Source: Lachnospiraceae bacterium
GTDB taxonomy: Bacteria; Bacillota; Clostridia; Lachnospirales; Lachnospiraceae
Reading direction: 5' to 3'
DNA length: 43,513 nt
Assembly (NCBI GenBank): GCA_017427685.1
Contig: JAFRSH010000037.1
Span: 1-43,513 of the forward strand
Made by a program: the position numbers and the translations under genes. How positions within the stretch are numbered: the first letter of the stretch is position 1; each line of letters begins with the position of its first letter. This document shows positions 1-8,241 of this stretch, one piece after another. The notes under the pieces are model-generated. The model worked only from the letters and a program-made list of their open reading frames with translations, searched no databases and had not been told where the DNA came from.

Positions 1-45
1 AGTACCATCCCTTGAATTTGGTACTTATATTATAACACAAAAATA

Positions 46-85
46 CCGAGAAGCCAGTAAATACAAGGCTTTCGGCACTTTTCTT
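46..85 (+). terminator. Terminator-like hairpin 1 at left edge
   Basis: The arm at 46-55 (CCGAGAAGCC) pairs with 67-75 (GGCTTTCGG) with one bulge, and a T-rich stretch follows. It is the first of three hairpins in a row before the first gene and presumably belongs to a plus-strand gene lying left of the window. Confidence 0.45.
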
Positions 86-99
86 CTCTTCAAAAAAAC

Positions 100-132
100 A
101 AGTCCGAGGCTTTACAACCTCGGACTTTGTCT
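100..132 (+). terminator. Terminator-like hairpin 2
   Basis: Perfect 10-bp inverted repeat AAGTCCGAGG (100-109) and CCTCGGACTT (118-127) with an 8-nt loop. The T-run after it is short (TTGTCTT). It is the second of three consecutive hairpins. Confidence 0.5.
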
Positions 133-141
133 TCACTCTGA

Positions 142-172
142 AACGACAGGTCGATGGCCTGTCGTTTTTTTG
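142..172 (+). terminator. Rho-independent terminator
   Basis: Perfect 9-bp stem AACGACAGG (142-150) and CCTGTCGTT (158-166), followed directly by a run of seven Ts. This is the strongest of the three left-edge hairpins and closes an upstream plus-strand transcript whose gene is outside the window. Confidence 0.8.
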
Positions 173-229
173 TGTTCAAAAACGGACTTGAAGCCACCTT
201 CGGCGGCCCACAATATAATTACATTTTGT

Positions 230-258
230 TTGACATCTGTAACGGGAAAACATATAAT
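230..258 (+). promoter_or_regulatory. Promoter for small membrane protein and lgt
   Basis: Perfect housekeeping consensus: TTGACA at 230-235, a 17-bp spacer, and TATAAT at 253-258. The expected start is near 265, about 33 nt before the ATG at 298. Confidence 0.9.
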
Positions 259-297
259 AAAACGCAGTAACACCACTATTATCAACGGAGGTACATT

Positions 298-654
298 ATG
301 GATCCCAAAACTAGCAACACAGTATCGATTATTCTTGGCGTTGTAGGTATTGTATTCGGTATTCTTGGCGGAATTCTCTTCGGCTTCATTCCCGCTCTTC
401 TCGGACTTGGAATGGGCGTTGCAGGCGCTGTTATTGGCATTAACACCAAGAAGGCTACAAATCAGCAGGTAGGAAATGTCGGATTTATTCTTGGCATTAT
501 CGCCATCATCTTTGGTGCGATCTTCTTCGTTGGCTGTCTCGCTTGCGGAGCTTGCTCGGCATCATACGGATGCTGGGGAACCGTTGGATCGTCGTGCAAG
601 GCATCTAACGATATCAACAGCGCTCTCAGCGACCTGAACAGTCTTTTCAAATAA
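298..654 (+). CDS. Small glycine-rich membrane protein (DUF4190-like)
   Basis: The 118-residue product has two long glycine-rich hydrophobic stretches (about residues 8-47 and 59-82), a short loop containing KKATNQQ, and a Cys-rich segment (CLACGACSASYGC) before a hydrophilic tail. Paired Gly-rich hairpins repeating the phrase ILG(V/I)(V/I)(G/A)IIFG are typical of DUF4190-like small membrane proteins, whose function is unknown. ACGGAGGT lies 8 nt before the ATG, and a perfect promoter lies upstream. A strong hairpin separates it from lgt, so lgt is probably reached by partial readthrough. The clustered cysteines might form disulfides or bind metal; that is inference. I am confident that it is a gene and only moderately confident of the family. 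Confidence 0.85.
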   Translation: MDPKTSNTVSIILGVVGIVFGILGGILFGFIPALLGLGMGVAGAVIGINTKKATNQQVGNVGFILGIIAIIFGAIFFVGCLACGACSASYGCWGTVGSSCKASNDINSALSDLNSLFK

Positions 655-677
655 TCAGACAGAAAACATCAGAATCG

Positions 678-709
678 AAAGGGCTTCGGTTTTCCGAAGC
701 CCTTTCTTT
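678..709 (+). terminator. Terminator between the small membrane protein and lgt
   Basis: 12-bp perfect stem AAAGGGCTTCGG (678-689) and CCGAAGCCCTTT (694-705) around a TTTT loop, followed by CTTTAAGAGG. The T-tract is weak and runs into the lgt ribosome binding site, so some readthrough into lgt is plausible. Confidence 0.7.
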
Positions 710-729
710 AAGAGGAAGGATACAAAAAC

Positions 730-1611
730 ATGTTGCCTGCTATAGATTTGGGATTCGCGGATATCTATCTGTACGGACCGATTTTTATGCTCGGTACGGT
801 GATCGCCGTTTTCATCATCAGAAAGCTTGCCGTACCCTGCGGCGTTGACATACATGACAGCCTGTATGCCGTTATATACGGTCTCATCGGTCTTCTGATC
901 GGAGCTAAAGCGCTATATTTTATAACAAAGCTTCCGTATATCATATCCCATTTTGGCAAATATCTGGATTATCTTGAAGCAGACCCCATGGCTGCTCTCA
1001 ATTACGCATTCGGCGGGCTCGTCTTCTACGGCGGACTGATCGGATTCGCGCTCGGCGTGCTTCGCTATTGCCGACATTTCAAGATTCCGCTTTTTGGGAT
1101 CGTTGACCTTTATACTCCGTTTTTACCTTTTGTCCACGGCTTTGGCCGGATTGGTTGCTTTATGGCCGGGTGTTGCTATGGTATTGAGTATCACGGCGTT
1201 CTCGCCGTCCATTTCCCTTTCAACGAGATTGAACCCGAACTCTCGGCCGTACCCAGATTCCCCGTGCAGTTGTTGGAGGCGGCCCTCAACTTTACCTGTT
1301 TTGCCGTTTTGATGATCCTGATGCGGAGAGACATGAAGCGCAAGGAATCCGAGAGACGTTTTAAGCAAGGCCAGCTCCTTGGGATTTATCTGACTTATTA
1401 CCTCGTGGCGCGTTTCCTGCTCGAATTACTCAGAGGTGACGATACAGACCGTGGTATGATCGGCTTCCTTTCGACTTCGCAGATCATCAGCCTTCTGCTC
1501 ATAGTACCCGCCGTACTGCTTTTGAGAGCAAAGGGCAGGGAAAAGATCTTCTTTGTACCCCAAAATGAGGAGGTAGCGGGTCGGGAGCCTTTATGCGCTG
1601 AGAACAAATAA
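730..1611 (+). CDS. lgt: Prolipoprotein diacylglyceryl transferase
   Basis: Lgt moves a diacylglyceryl group from phosphatidylglycerol to the lipobox cysteine of prolipoproteins in the cytoplasmic membrane, the first step of lipoprotein maturation. The 293-residue polytopic protein carries the family signature HGFGRIGCFMAGCCYG (residues 136-151), including the essential Arg140, and the substrate-channel motif GGLVFYGGLIG (95-105). The length is normal for the family. The ATG at 730 follows AAGAGGAAGG at a suitable distance. No promoter of its own is visible, so transcription probably leaks through the hairpin at 678-709. The genes around it are unrelated by function. Confidence 0.97.
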   Translation: MLPAIDLGFADIYLYGPIFMLGTVIAVFIIRKLAVPCGVDIHDSLYAVIYGLIGLLIGAKALYFITKLPYIISHFGKYLDYLEADPMAALNYAFGGLVFYGGLIGFALGVLRYCRHFKIPLFGIVDLYTPFLPFVHGFGRIGCFMAGCCYGIEYHGVLAVHFPFNEIEPELSAVPRFPVQLLEAALNFTCFAVLMILMRRDMKRKESERRFKQGQLLGIYLTYYLVARFLLELLRGDDTDRGMIGFLSTSQIISLLLIVPAVLLLRAKGREKIFFVPQNEEVAGREPLCAENK

Positions 1612-1674
1612 CCGGGCAAGATTTCACGAATTCATTAGTTGCAAAACAAAAGAAAATAAATTACAAAAATCGGG

Positions 1675-1703
1675 TTGCCAAATTATAAAATGTGAGATAT
1701 AAT
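1675..1703 (+). promoter_or_regulatory. Promoter for the Hpt-domain gene
   Basis: TTGCCA (1675-1680), a 17-bp spacer and TATAAT (1698-1703). The rest of the 177-bp gap between lgt and the Hpt gene shows no ORF; no clear terminator for lgt is visible. Confidence 0.85.
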
Positions 1704-1788
1704 CTTTAAAAAGAGAAGTACGTGCTTGCGATTTGCAAATCGTGAAACGATCAAATAAACGGGACAGAACCCGAACAGGAGTTGGAAC

Positions 1789-2148
1789 ATGGCACAAAAT
1801 GTGATCACCGCGCTCGGTGACTACGGATGCGATACACAATCTGCGCTTGAGAGGTTCCTCGGCAAGGAGGAACTCTACCTCAAGTTTATCAGGAAATTCC
1901 TTGATGACACGAGTTTTGACAGGCTCAAGGAATCGCTCGGCGAAGAAGACTACGAAGGAGCGCTCAAAAACGTTCATACCCTCAAGGGTGTCAGTGGTAA
2001 CCTCGGGTTCACCGCTCTTTATGACGTTGCTTCCGACATGGTCACGAAGTTCCGCGCCCATCAGGACAGAGATGCAGTGGCGGACTACGGGAAGCTTGAA
2101 CAGATCTACACAGAGATCTACTCGATCATAGAGGAGAATATTTCCTGA
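1789..2148 (+). CDS. Hpt-domain histidine phosphotransfer protein
   Basis: The 119-residue protein is a single histidine phosphotransfer (Hpt) domain. The motif HTLKGVSGNLGF places the phosphorylatable histidine at residue 63 in the usual setting HxLKGxxxxxG. Such proteins relay phosphate between hybrid histidine kinases and response regulators. No kinase or receiver gene is adjacent, so it is an orphan relay and its partners are elsewhere in the genome. It has its own consensus promoter and its own terminator and is therefore monocistronic. The ATG at 1789 follows AACAGGAGTTGGAAC. Confidence 0.92.
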   Translation: MAQNVITALGDYGCDTQSALERFLGKEELYLKFIRKFLDDTSFDRLKESLGEEDYEGALKNVHTLKGVSGNLGFTALYDVASDMVTKFRAHQDRDAVADYGKLEQIYTEIYSIIEENIS

Positions 2149-2179
2149 GGATACGATAAAAGCATATTGACCCGCCTGA

Positions 2180-2213
2180 GGTACAGAACAGACAGCGTTC
2201 TGTACCTATTTTT
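2180..2213 (+). terminator. Rho-independent terminator after the Hpt gene
   Basis: Perfect 10-bp stem GGTACAGAAC (2180-2189) and GTTCTGTACC (2197-2206) followed by TATTTTTG. Confidence 0.88.
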
Positions 2214-2387
2214 GTGCGGATAATAATGGATTTTGCTTTCTGAAAGCTAATACTTATCAAGAGAGTACGGCTATCGAAATAATGTTAACTGCGATATACA
2301 AAACGCGTAGATATATCACGGACGTAAAAGATTTGAAAGATCATACTTCACGATACGCAAAGCCGACGCAAATAATTTATTTTTGTG

Positions 2388-2416
2388 TTGCAATTTAGCG
2401 TTAAACGGAGTATTAT
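2388..2416 (+). promoter_or_regulatory. Promoter for the giant secreted protein
   Basis: TTGCAA (2388-2393), 17-bp spacer, TATTAT (2411-2416). The expected start near 2423 leaves a leader of about 60 nt. The stretch 2214-2387 shows no gene or clear motif. Confidence 0.75.
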
Positions 2417-2435
2417 TATGTACATGCAGGATAGT

Positions 2436-2456
2436 GCGCTCTTGCAGGAGGAGCGC
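2436..2456 (+). promoter_or_regulatory. Hairpin in the 5' leader of the giant secreted protein
   Basis: GCGCTC (2436-2441) pairs with GAGCGC (2451-2456); an AGGAG sequence lies in the loop. It is followed by TTTATTAC and then the true ribosome binding site. It might be an mRNA-stability or attenuation element; no known family is recognised. Confidence 0.35.
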
Positions 2457-2481
2457 TTTATTACAATTAAGGAGGAAATCC

Positions 2482-5400
2482 ATGAAGAAGATCATCACCA
2501 GATCGATCGTTTTATTGGCGATCGTTGCGCTGGTATTTGGCTCTCTTCCGACCGACAGCGCTCAGGCTGCCAAGAAGAAGTCCAAGACCAGTATCACTGT
2601 GTCTACACAGGAAGAACTTGTCAAGGCTCTCAAGAGCGGCAAGTATAAGAAGATCACTATTAAGACGGATGCCAAGGTATCATTTACATTGGCAGCTAAG
2701 TACAGCAATTCAGATCTTAAGATCGTTGTTGATGCGAAGAACGCTACCTTCAACAGCAAGGGTACCGTCGGAAGCATCGTTGTCAACGAAGCAAAGACCG
2801 TTAAGGAGTACGCTTCCGGCAACAACATCACGGTCAACGATGAAAAGCTCACCTTTAAGGCGATGGAAGGCGCTTCTGTTGAGAAGCTCAAGATCGCTTC
2901 TGAGACAGGTGAAGTTAAGGTCGTTAACAACGGCGAGATCGGCCGTGTCGACGTAACCGGTGAGAGCAAGGTTGATGTTGAGCAGAACGGTAGTGTAGGA
3001 AGACTCTATGTTGCTGCTGCTGCAGAGATCGGCGTTACAGGTACTTCCGAAGAGAAGCTCGCTGTTACTGTTAAGCCCGAAGCGGCAGGCGCTGCTGTTA
3101 AGTCAGAGCTCCCCGTTAAGGTTAATGCCTATGCTGACGTTGATCTTCAGCTCGAAAAGGGCGCTGAGAATTCGGCCGTAACGCTTAAGAACGAAGATGC
3201 AGGCGTTAAGCTTGAGAACAACACCGACAAGAAGGTCACTGTCACCGACAGCGACGGTGAGAAGCAGACTGTCAAGAAAGGCGAGGACCTCACATCTGAT
3301 AATTATGTCGGCAAGTCCGAAGAAACCGACGACGGTACAGAGGGCGAAACTTCCGGAACTCCTTCGGACGGTACCGAGGTAGATAAGAAGGAAGACGAGA
3401 ACAAGGAAGAAGAAAAGAAAGAAGATAAAGAGGAAGAGAAGAAAGACGACACCACAACTGAGACAGTAGTCAGCGGCGGTGATTCTTCAGGTGGAGGAAG
3501 CTATTATCCTACTCCTCAGGAACAGCTTCAAAACAAGCTTACAGTGGCTTCCTATGGTACTAAGGATGAAGACAGAGAAGCTTGGCTCACACAAGACTTA
3601 ACACTTACAAAAGAGCTTATTATTCCTTCAGGTGTATGCCTTGTCCTTGACGGACATACTCTTAATGCAGGTTCATTCGTTACGCTCGAACCTGACGCAA
3701 GTATATGGGTGACACCTTGGAGTAATCTTATTGTCGATAACGATCCTTTTGAGTATGTGGCTGATGGTGATGGATTTACACACGCGGAACTCACGCTTGA
3801 GGTAGATGGAGTAATAAAGATCGGAGATTACTCTATTAAAGGCATGGGCAGTGAGTTCGATCCTATTGCAACAAGAATAATTATTGAAAACAGGCTTAAG
3901 GATGAAAAGGTTCCCCAGAATCCTGATGAGGAGGTCAGTGATTCGAATCCCGAAGTTTCCTTGAATTTTACAGAAAGAAATGTAAGATTCGATTACATGG
4001 GTAAATCGTTCGATATATTCACCGAATCCGGAACTCGTTACGATTTTGCCAAGGTTTTCGGTGGAAACAGAGCATATTGGGTTGATGATCCGAGTATGAT
4101 CTTTGACAGACCTCAGAACGATGATATTCTCACAAGCCTTGAAATTAATCCTCTTTCAAATGTCCTTTATGACAGTAGAGAAGTAACATTTAATGGTCAG
4201 CCGATTTATTCGACAACTGTCGGAATTGAGGATTGGATCAATGCTTATCTTGATCCCGGCATGAATTGGTCTGCATTTACGGCAGTTGAACAAGGAAAAA
4301 CTGTTCCCAGTGGTATTACTGTGCCTCAAACTAAAGATGACCCGATGGTTGTAACAGTCACTGATAACACTATTCATTTTAAAAAGAATGTATATGTTCG
4401 CGAGGAAGCTACACTTATTGCGCATAATATAGTTTATGATGAGACACAGCCTGTTGCAGGACCTTTGGGTGGTGATTTCCAAAACGCTCCCGGAATCAGG
4501 GTGGCAGGTAAGCTGATAATCGACAGCATTACATCTGCCGGTTTCTATGGTGACAATCAGGAACTTATTAAGATGCAGGGTGCGAACAGCACTCTTAAGA
4601 AGGGAACCAGAAGCTACAAGATTAATACTGATGATGAATGGCTTAAGACGGATCCCTATGTAACTGCATATTCGTATTGTTGTTGGAATGCAGACAAGCA
4701 GTATTACGGATATATGTTCTATACATGGGAATTTGAGAAAGGCTTTGAGCTTAAGGCATCTGATAATGACACAGATTATTATAAAGTTGTAGGCAGTCCG
4801 GTTGATTCTGAACCTGTAAGACCCGGAACACCTATTACTGCAAAGGATGCAGATCAGGTTAGATCCGTTGCGGACAGCACATCACGTTGGACTAATTGGG
4901 ACTTCGTAGATGTATTTGAACTTGCTGATTACCTTGATGCAATAACTGATACACTTGATTTTACAGCAGCAACGATCCAAAGTGATGCTGAAAGTGCTAC
5001 AGACGGATGTGGCGACAAAAAGCTGATCAATATCGAACCGATAGAAGAAGTTGATGAGAACAATAAGGTCATGAAAGATGATCAAGGCAACATCTGTTAT
5101 CATCCCGTTGATTTCTGCGGAATGAAGATAACAGTTGCTGATGACACGATGCTCCAGCTTAACCCCGGTTCCGATATTATTGTGCAGCGTGGCGCCGAGC
5201 TTGTGATCGATGGCCTTACTCTTACTAAGAGTGCAGGTAAGAATATTTACTTTGCAACTGATAACGAAGGTAATACCGGACGTATCTCGGTTATGTTGGG
5301 TGGTAAGATCACAATTGGAGACTACTCGTTCCAGACATTGAATCATGGTAACGATCATAGTAAGGGCGAATTCTGTATCGCAATCGATGCATGGATAGAC

Positions 5401-6381
5401 GATAAGGATCAAAGCAATAACGGTATCAGATTCCAGATCCCTGAGGATGTTATCATTACTAAGAACGGAGTAGCACTCACTGAAAGCGATGTTAATGCTT
5501 TTTCTACTTGGGCGACTACCAATAAATACAGGTTTGAGATCTGTAATTCGCGTAGAGCTATATTAGAAGCTGAAGAAGGAGAAAGAATCGATGATGAATT
5601 CATTAACTACTTCCCTTCAATCAAGGTTGGCGACAGCTACTTGTTCACTGATTTTACAACCGGAACTCTTGTAAAGGGTGAATATACGAAGGTATCAGAG
5701 AACAAGTATAGTACCGGCTCCGTAGAGGGACTCAAGGCAATCTGGACTATAATTGAGAGACCTTCCGTGGAAGATGAAAATGTAAAGCCACTTTGGTCTA
5801 CCATCAATTTGACTGCAAACATCAACCTTGAGCACATAACCATGAAGCTTCCGGGCACGATCAATCTGAACGGATATCGTATGAGCCTCGCCAATAATGC
5901 TAATATCACTGCAAACGTCATTGTTCCGGAGAGCAGTAGTTTGGATATCGGTAATAACTGTAAACTCGGAACAAGCATGGGTGGCGAGACAGTAGTCGAA
6001 AACAATGGACACTTTACAATTAAAAACGGTGGAGTATTCAGCACACAGATGGGAAGCACGTTAAAGCTCGCCAGCGGTGCAGCTTTCCAGATCAGCGACG
6101 CTGAAGACGGCGATGGCGGCATATTCTATTGCGGGTGTGTAATAGAGGGCACTGCACAGGGTAATAAACACGGTATATGGTTTGAGAACCCCAACGGTGT
6201 GGCAGTTATTAATGTCGGACCTAACGCAAGAGTACTTATTGAACTCGAGCTTGGGGAAGGTGCTACTGATCCTACGCAGGAAGAAAAGGAAACTATTGTG
6301 AACGAAGTGAAGGCATTGCTTCATAACGATAGCATCGATGTCCGGATCTATGAGCCAAAGCCAATGGACCCCAGAACCTGA
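2482..6381 (+). CDS. Giant secreted surface protein, 1299 aa, function unknown
   Basis: The start is the ATG at 2482, directly after AAGGAGGAAATCC; longer readings lack a ribosome site. A signal peptide is clear (KK, then a hydrophobic core, then AQAA near residue 30). Residues about 30-290 form Thr/Val/Lys-rich short beta repeats of solenoid type. A low-complexity acidic/lysine linker (about 300-355, rich in DKKEEE) is followed by SGGGSYYPTPQEQ. Residues about 360-1290 hold several repeats that resemble parts of pectate-lyase-like beta-helices: phrases such as LVLDGHTL, IVQRGAELVIDGLTL and NLNGYRMSL recur with KITIGDYSF and VIKIGDYSI. Codon use is more AT-leaning after about position 3500 than before. 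No LPXTG, SLH or choline-binding anchor is visible, so attachment is unexplained. It is probably an envelope or matrix protein; no enzyme motif was recognised. Confidence 0.88.
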   Translation: MKKIITRSIVLLAIVALVFGSLPTDSAQAAKKKSKTSITVSTQEELVKALKSGKYKKITIKTDAKVSFTLAAKYSNSDLKIVVDAKNATFNSKGTVGSIVVNEAKTVKEYASGNNITVNDEKLTFKAMEGASVEKLKIASETGEVKVVNNGEIGRVDVTGESKVDVEQNGSVGRLYVAAAAEIGVTGTSEEKLAVTVKPEAAGAAVKSELPVKVNAYADVDLQLEKGAENSAVTLKNEDAGVKLENNTDKKVTVTDSDGEKQTVKKGEDLTSDNYVGKSEETDDGTEGETSGTPSDGTEVDKKEDENKEEEKKEDKEEEKKDDTTTETVVSGGDSSGGGSYYPTPQEQLQNKLTVASYGTKDEDREAWLTQDLTLTKELIIPSGVCLVLDGHTLNAGSFVTLEPDASIWVTPWSNLIVDNDPFEYVADGDGFTHAELTLEVDGVIKIGDYSIKGMGSEFDPIATRIIIENRLKDEKVPQNPDEEVSDSNPEVSLNFTERNVRFDYMGKSFDIFTESGTRYDFAKVFGGNRAYWVDDPSMIFDRPQNDDILTSLEINPLSNVLYDSREVTFNGQPIYSTTVGIEDWINAYLDPGMNWSAFTAVEQGKTVPSGITVPQTKDDPMVVTVTDNTIHFKKNVYVREEATLIAHNIVYDETQPVAGPLGGDFQNAPGIRVAGKLIIDSITSAGFYGDNQELIKMQGANSTLKKGTRSYKINTDDEWLKTDPYVTAYSYCCWNADKQYYGYMFYTWEFEKGFELKASDNDTDYYKVVGSPVDSEPVRPGTPITAKDADQVRSVADSTSRWTNWDFVDVFELADYLDAITDTLDFTAATIQSDAESATDGCGDKKLINIEPIEEVDENNKVMKDDQGNICYHPVDFCGMKITVADDTMLQLNPGSDIIVQRGAELVIDGLTLTKSAGKNIYFATDNEGNTGRISVMLGGKITIGDYSFQTLNHGNDHSKGEFCIAIDAWIDDKDQSNNGIRFQIPEDVIITKNGVALTESDVNAFSTWATTNKYRFEICNSRRAILEAEEGERIDDEFINYFPSIKVGDSYLFTDFTTGTLVKGEYTKVSENKYSTGSVEGLKAIWTIIERPSVEDENVKPLWSTINLTANINLEHITMKLPGTINLNGYRMSLANNANITANVIVPESSSLDIGNNCKLGTSMGGETVVENNGHFTIKNGGVFSTQMGSTLKLASGAAFQISDAEDGDGGIFYCGCVIEGTAQGNKHGIWFENPNGVAVINVGPNARVLIELELGEGATDPTQEEKETIVNEVKALLHNDSIDVRIYEPKPMDPRT

Positions 6382-6403
6382 TGGTAATGAATTGAGTAAT
6401 AGA

Positions 6404-6462
6404 AAAGAGGAACCTCTATATGGGGTTCCAAAGAGGAACCTCTATATGGGGTTCCTCTTTTT
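6404..6462 (+). terminator. Tandemly duplicated terminator
   Basis: A 26-bp unit beginning AAAGAGGAACC and ending GGGGTTCC occurs twice without a gap (6404-6429 and 6430-6455). It is followed by TCTTTTTGA. Each copy folds as GGAACC(TCTATATG)GGGTTCC, and the outer arms can also pair across copies (AAAGAGGAACC with GGTTCCTCTTT). The second copy with its T-run is a normal terminator for the giant secreted gene. Confidence 0.85.
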
Positions 6463-6465
6463 GAT

Positions 6466-6590
6466 GTACGCGCGCCATGGGCGCGCTCTAACGGGTGAAA
6501 GTCCCGAGCGCACGTAGGCAACGACGAAGCGCATAGCCGAGCAGCAAGGGTGTCCCCGCGAGGTGGAATCTGAAGGAAGCTGCAAAGAAA
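6466..6590 (+). mobile_element. Group II intron (class IIC-like) 5' fragment, domain I only
   Basis: The segment opens with GTACG (compare the 5' consensus GTGYG). It then runs through features I recognise from domain I of bacterial group IIC introns: CATGGGCGCGCTCTAACGGG, GGGTGAAAGTCCCG, TAGCCGAGCAGCAAGGGTGT, and GGAATCTGAAGGAAGC followed by GCAAAG. Homology stops near 6590. No intron-encoded reverse transcriptase, domain V or domain VI follows, so it is a truncated, presumably splicing-dead remnant. It begins immediately after the terminator T-run, which fits the known habit of class IIC introns of inserting behind terminator stem-loops. The identification is by remembered sequence pattern, not by search. 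Confidence 0.8.
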
Positions 6591-6601
6591 AGTGTCTGAG
6601 A

Positions 6602-6630
6602 TTGTATTGTTGCGGAAAACGTGATATAAT
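6602..6630 (+). promoter_or_regulatory. Promoter for the kinase-like/plsC pair
   Basis: TTGTAT (6602-6607), 17-bp spacer, perfect TATAAT (6625-6630). The -35 match is weak. It lies just beyond the intron remnant. Confidence 0.6.
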
Positions 6631-6764
6631 AACTCTGATTTCACTATCGTGACGATCGCCTGATCTGTCGCGGTGAGAAAAATGTGCATGGTAAATCTGC
6701 TACACCGTTACGTGTCAGACAAAGAATCGGCAGCGGAGAAACCGCAGCCAAAGAGGAGGGGCTT

Positions 6765-7379
6765 ATGGATAAGATAATTACCATCAGCAGACAGTACAGC
6801 AGCGGTGGACGCGAGATCGCGGGCAAGCTTGCCGCTCATTACGGTATTCCCTTTTATGACAACGAGTTGATCTCGCTCGCAGCCAAGGAGAGCGGCTTCG
6901 CGGAGGCAGCATTTGAGAATGCGGAGAGCCGCGCCAGCAGCAGTCTTCTTTACTCGATCGCCCGCGGCATGACAAGCATCGGCGGACAGGAGATCAGCTA
7001 CAGCAACCTCTCGCTTGACGACAGGATCTACCTCGCGCAGGCGGATGTCATCCGCAAGGTCGCTTCGGAGGGTCCGTGCGTGATCGTCGGCAGATGCGCG
7101 GACTACATCCTTCGCAAGCTCGACAACGTAGTTAATATCTTTGTATACGCGGACATGCCTTTCCGTGCGGAGCGCGCGGTCAGGATCGACGGCATGTCGG
7201 CTGACAAGCTCGAGGACAATATCCTCAAGATCGATAAGCGTCGTTCCAACTACCACAACTTCCATACTGGCGAGAAGTGGGGCAAGGTCGAGAACTACGC
7301 ACTCTGCATCAACTCCGGCAAGGTCGGCATCGACAACGCGGTTGAGTGCATCATCAAATACGTGGAAGGTATCAAATAA
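6765..7379 (+). CDS. Cytidylate kinase-like family protein
   Basis: The ATG at 6765 is chosen because GAGGAGGGG lies just upstream; in-frame codons further up have no ribosome site. The 204-residue product begins MDKIITISRQYSSGGREIAG, matching the cytidylate-kinase-like P-loop family (ISRxxGSGGREIA), and has the later VIVGRCADYIL and RxERAVR elements. Relatives are predicted nucleotide kinases, but they differ from true Cmk and their substrate is uncertain. The stop is followed one base later by the start of the acyltransferase gene, so the two are translationally coupled, like cmk-plsC pairs in other bacteria. Confidence 0.9.
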   Translation: MDKIITISRQYSSGGREIAGKLAAHYGIPFYDNELISLAAKESGFAEAAFENAESRASSSLLYSIARGMTSIGGQEISYSNLSLDDRIYLAQADVIRKVASEGPCVIVGRCADYILRKLDNVVNIFVYADMPFRAERAVRIDGMSADKLEDNILKIDKRRSNYHNFHTGEKWGKVENYALCINSGKVGIDNAVECIIKYVEGIK

Positions 7380-7380
7380 T

Positions 7381-8112
7381 ATGAGAAGTTTTCTTGTGGC
7401 AGGCTTCTTTACGCTTTTCCTTATTGTGTCGATCCCGCTTTACATCATCTGCGTTGTGATCGGGCTTATCAACAGGAAGGCAGGAGTGGTCTGTTCACAA
7501 CAGATCGTCAATGTTGCATTCAGGATCATCCTTTTCCTTACGGGCTGCGAGCGCACTGTGCTCGGGCAGGAGAACATCCCGAAGGACGTGCCGGTTCTCT
7601 TCACCGGGAACCACAAGAGCTACGCGGACATCCCGCTTGCTTATCTGACCTGTCAAAAGTACGTGGGCTTTATCGCCAAGAAGGAGATCAAGAAGGTTCC
7701 TTCGCTCTCGTGGTGGATGACGAACATGAACTGCCTCTTTATCGACAGGGCCGACGTTCGCCAGAGTCTGGCGGTCATCAAGAAGGCGATCGACAACATC
7801 AAAAAAGGCTACAGCATGTTTATAATGCCGGAGGGCACGCGCAATCACACCGACAAGCTTCATCCGTTCAAGGAGGGTTCCTTCAAGATCGCGGAGAAGG
7901 CGGGCTGCCCGATCGTCCCCGTTGCGATCACGAATTCGGACGGGATCTACGAACTCAATCACGGCATCAGGAAGGCCAAGGTTGTGATCCACTACGGCGA
8001 GCCGATCTACCCCGGGCAACTCCCCGAGGGCCAGAAGCAGATCGCACCCATCGTCCAGAAGAAGGTCGAGGAGATGCTCGCGCAGGACAGGAAGCTCGTG
8101 TTCGGAGACTGA
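7381..8112 (+). CDS. 1-acyl-sn-glycerol-3-phosphate acyltransferase (PlsC family)
   Basis: The 243-residue protein has an N-terminal membrane segment (about 5-30), the acyltransferase motif NHKSYAD (His78, Asp83, the HX4D catalytic pair) and the phosphate-binding motif PEGTR (150-154). This is the PlsC/LPLAT family, which acylates lysophosphatidic acid to phosphatidic acid at the inner face of the membrane. The ATG at 7381 is one base after the stop of the kinase-like gene. Other family members use different lysophospholipids, so the exact substrate is inferred. Confidence 0.93.
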   Translation: MRSFLVAGFFTLFLIVSIPLYIICVVIGLINRKAGVVCSQQIVNVAFRIILFLTGCERTVLGQENIPKDVPVLFTGNHKSYADIPLAYLTCQKYVGFIAKKEIKKVPSLSWWMTNMNCLFIDRADVRQSLAVIKKAIDNIKKGYSMFIMPEGTRNHTDKLHPFKEGSFKIAEKAGCPIVPVAITNSDGIYELNHGIRKAKVVIHYGEPIYPGQLPEGQKQIAPIVQKKVEEMLAQDRKLVFGD

Positions 8113-8130
8113 CGGCTGGAGTCTTGCGGG

Positions 8131-8159
8131 TTGCTTTTTAAGACCCGAGATGATAGAAT
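8131..8159 (+). promoter_or_regulatory. Promoter for the Lys/Ala-tailed membrane protein
   Basis: TTGCTT (8131-8136), 17-bp spacer, TAGAAT (8154-8159), about 80 nt before the ATG at 8242. Confidence 0.6.
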
Positions 8160-8241
8160 AGGAAAACGTGAGTTTCAAAGTGGAATTATATAGCGGGTTC
8201 CAAATAATTAGGAAGAAACAGTAAGAAAGAGGAATATACAT

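Noticed and set aside
2383..2481. N-terminal extension of the giant secreted protein
   Set aside because: The extension would lie across the promoter and leader, whereas ATG 2482 has AAGGAGG and gives a clean signal peptide.
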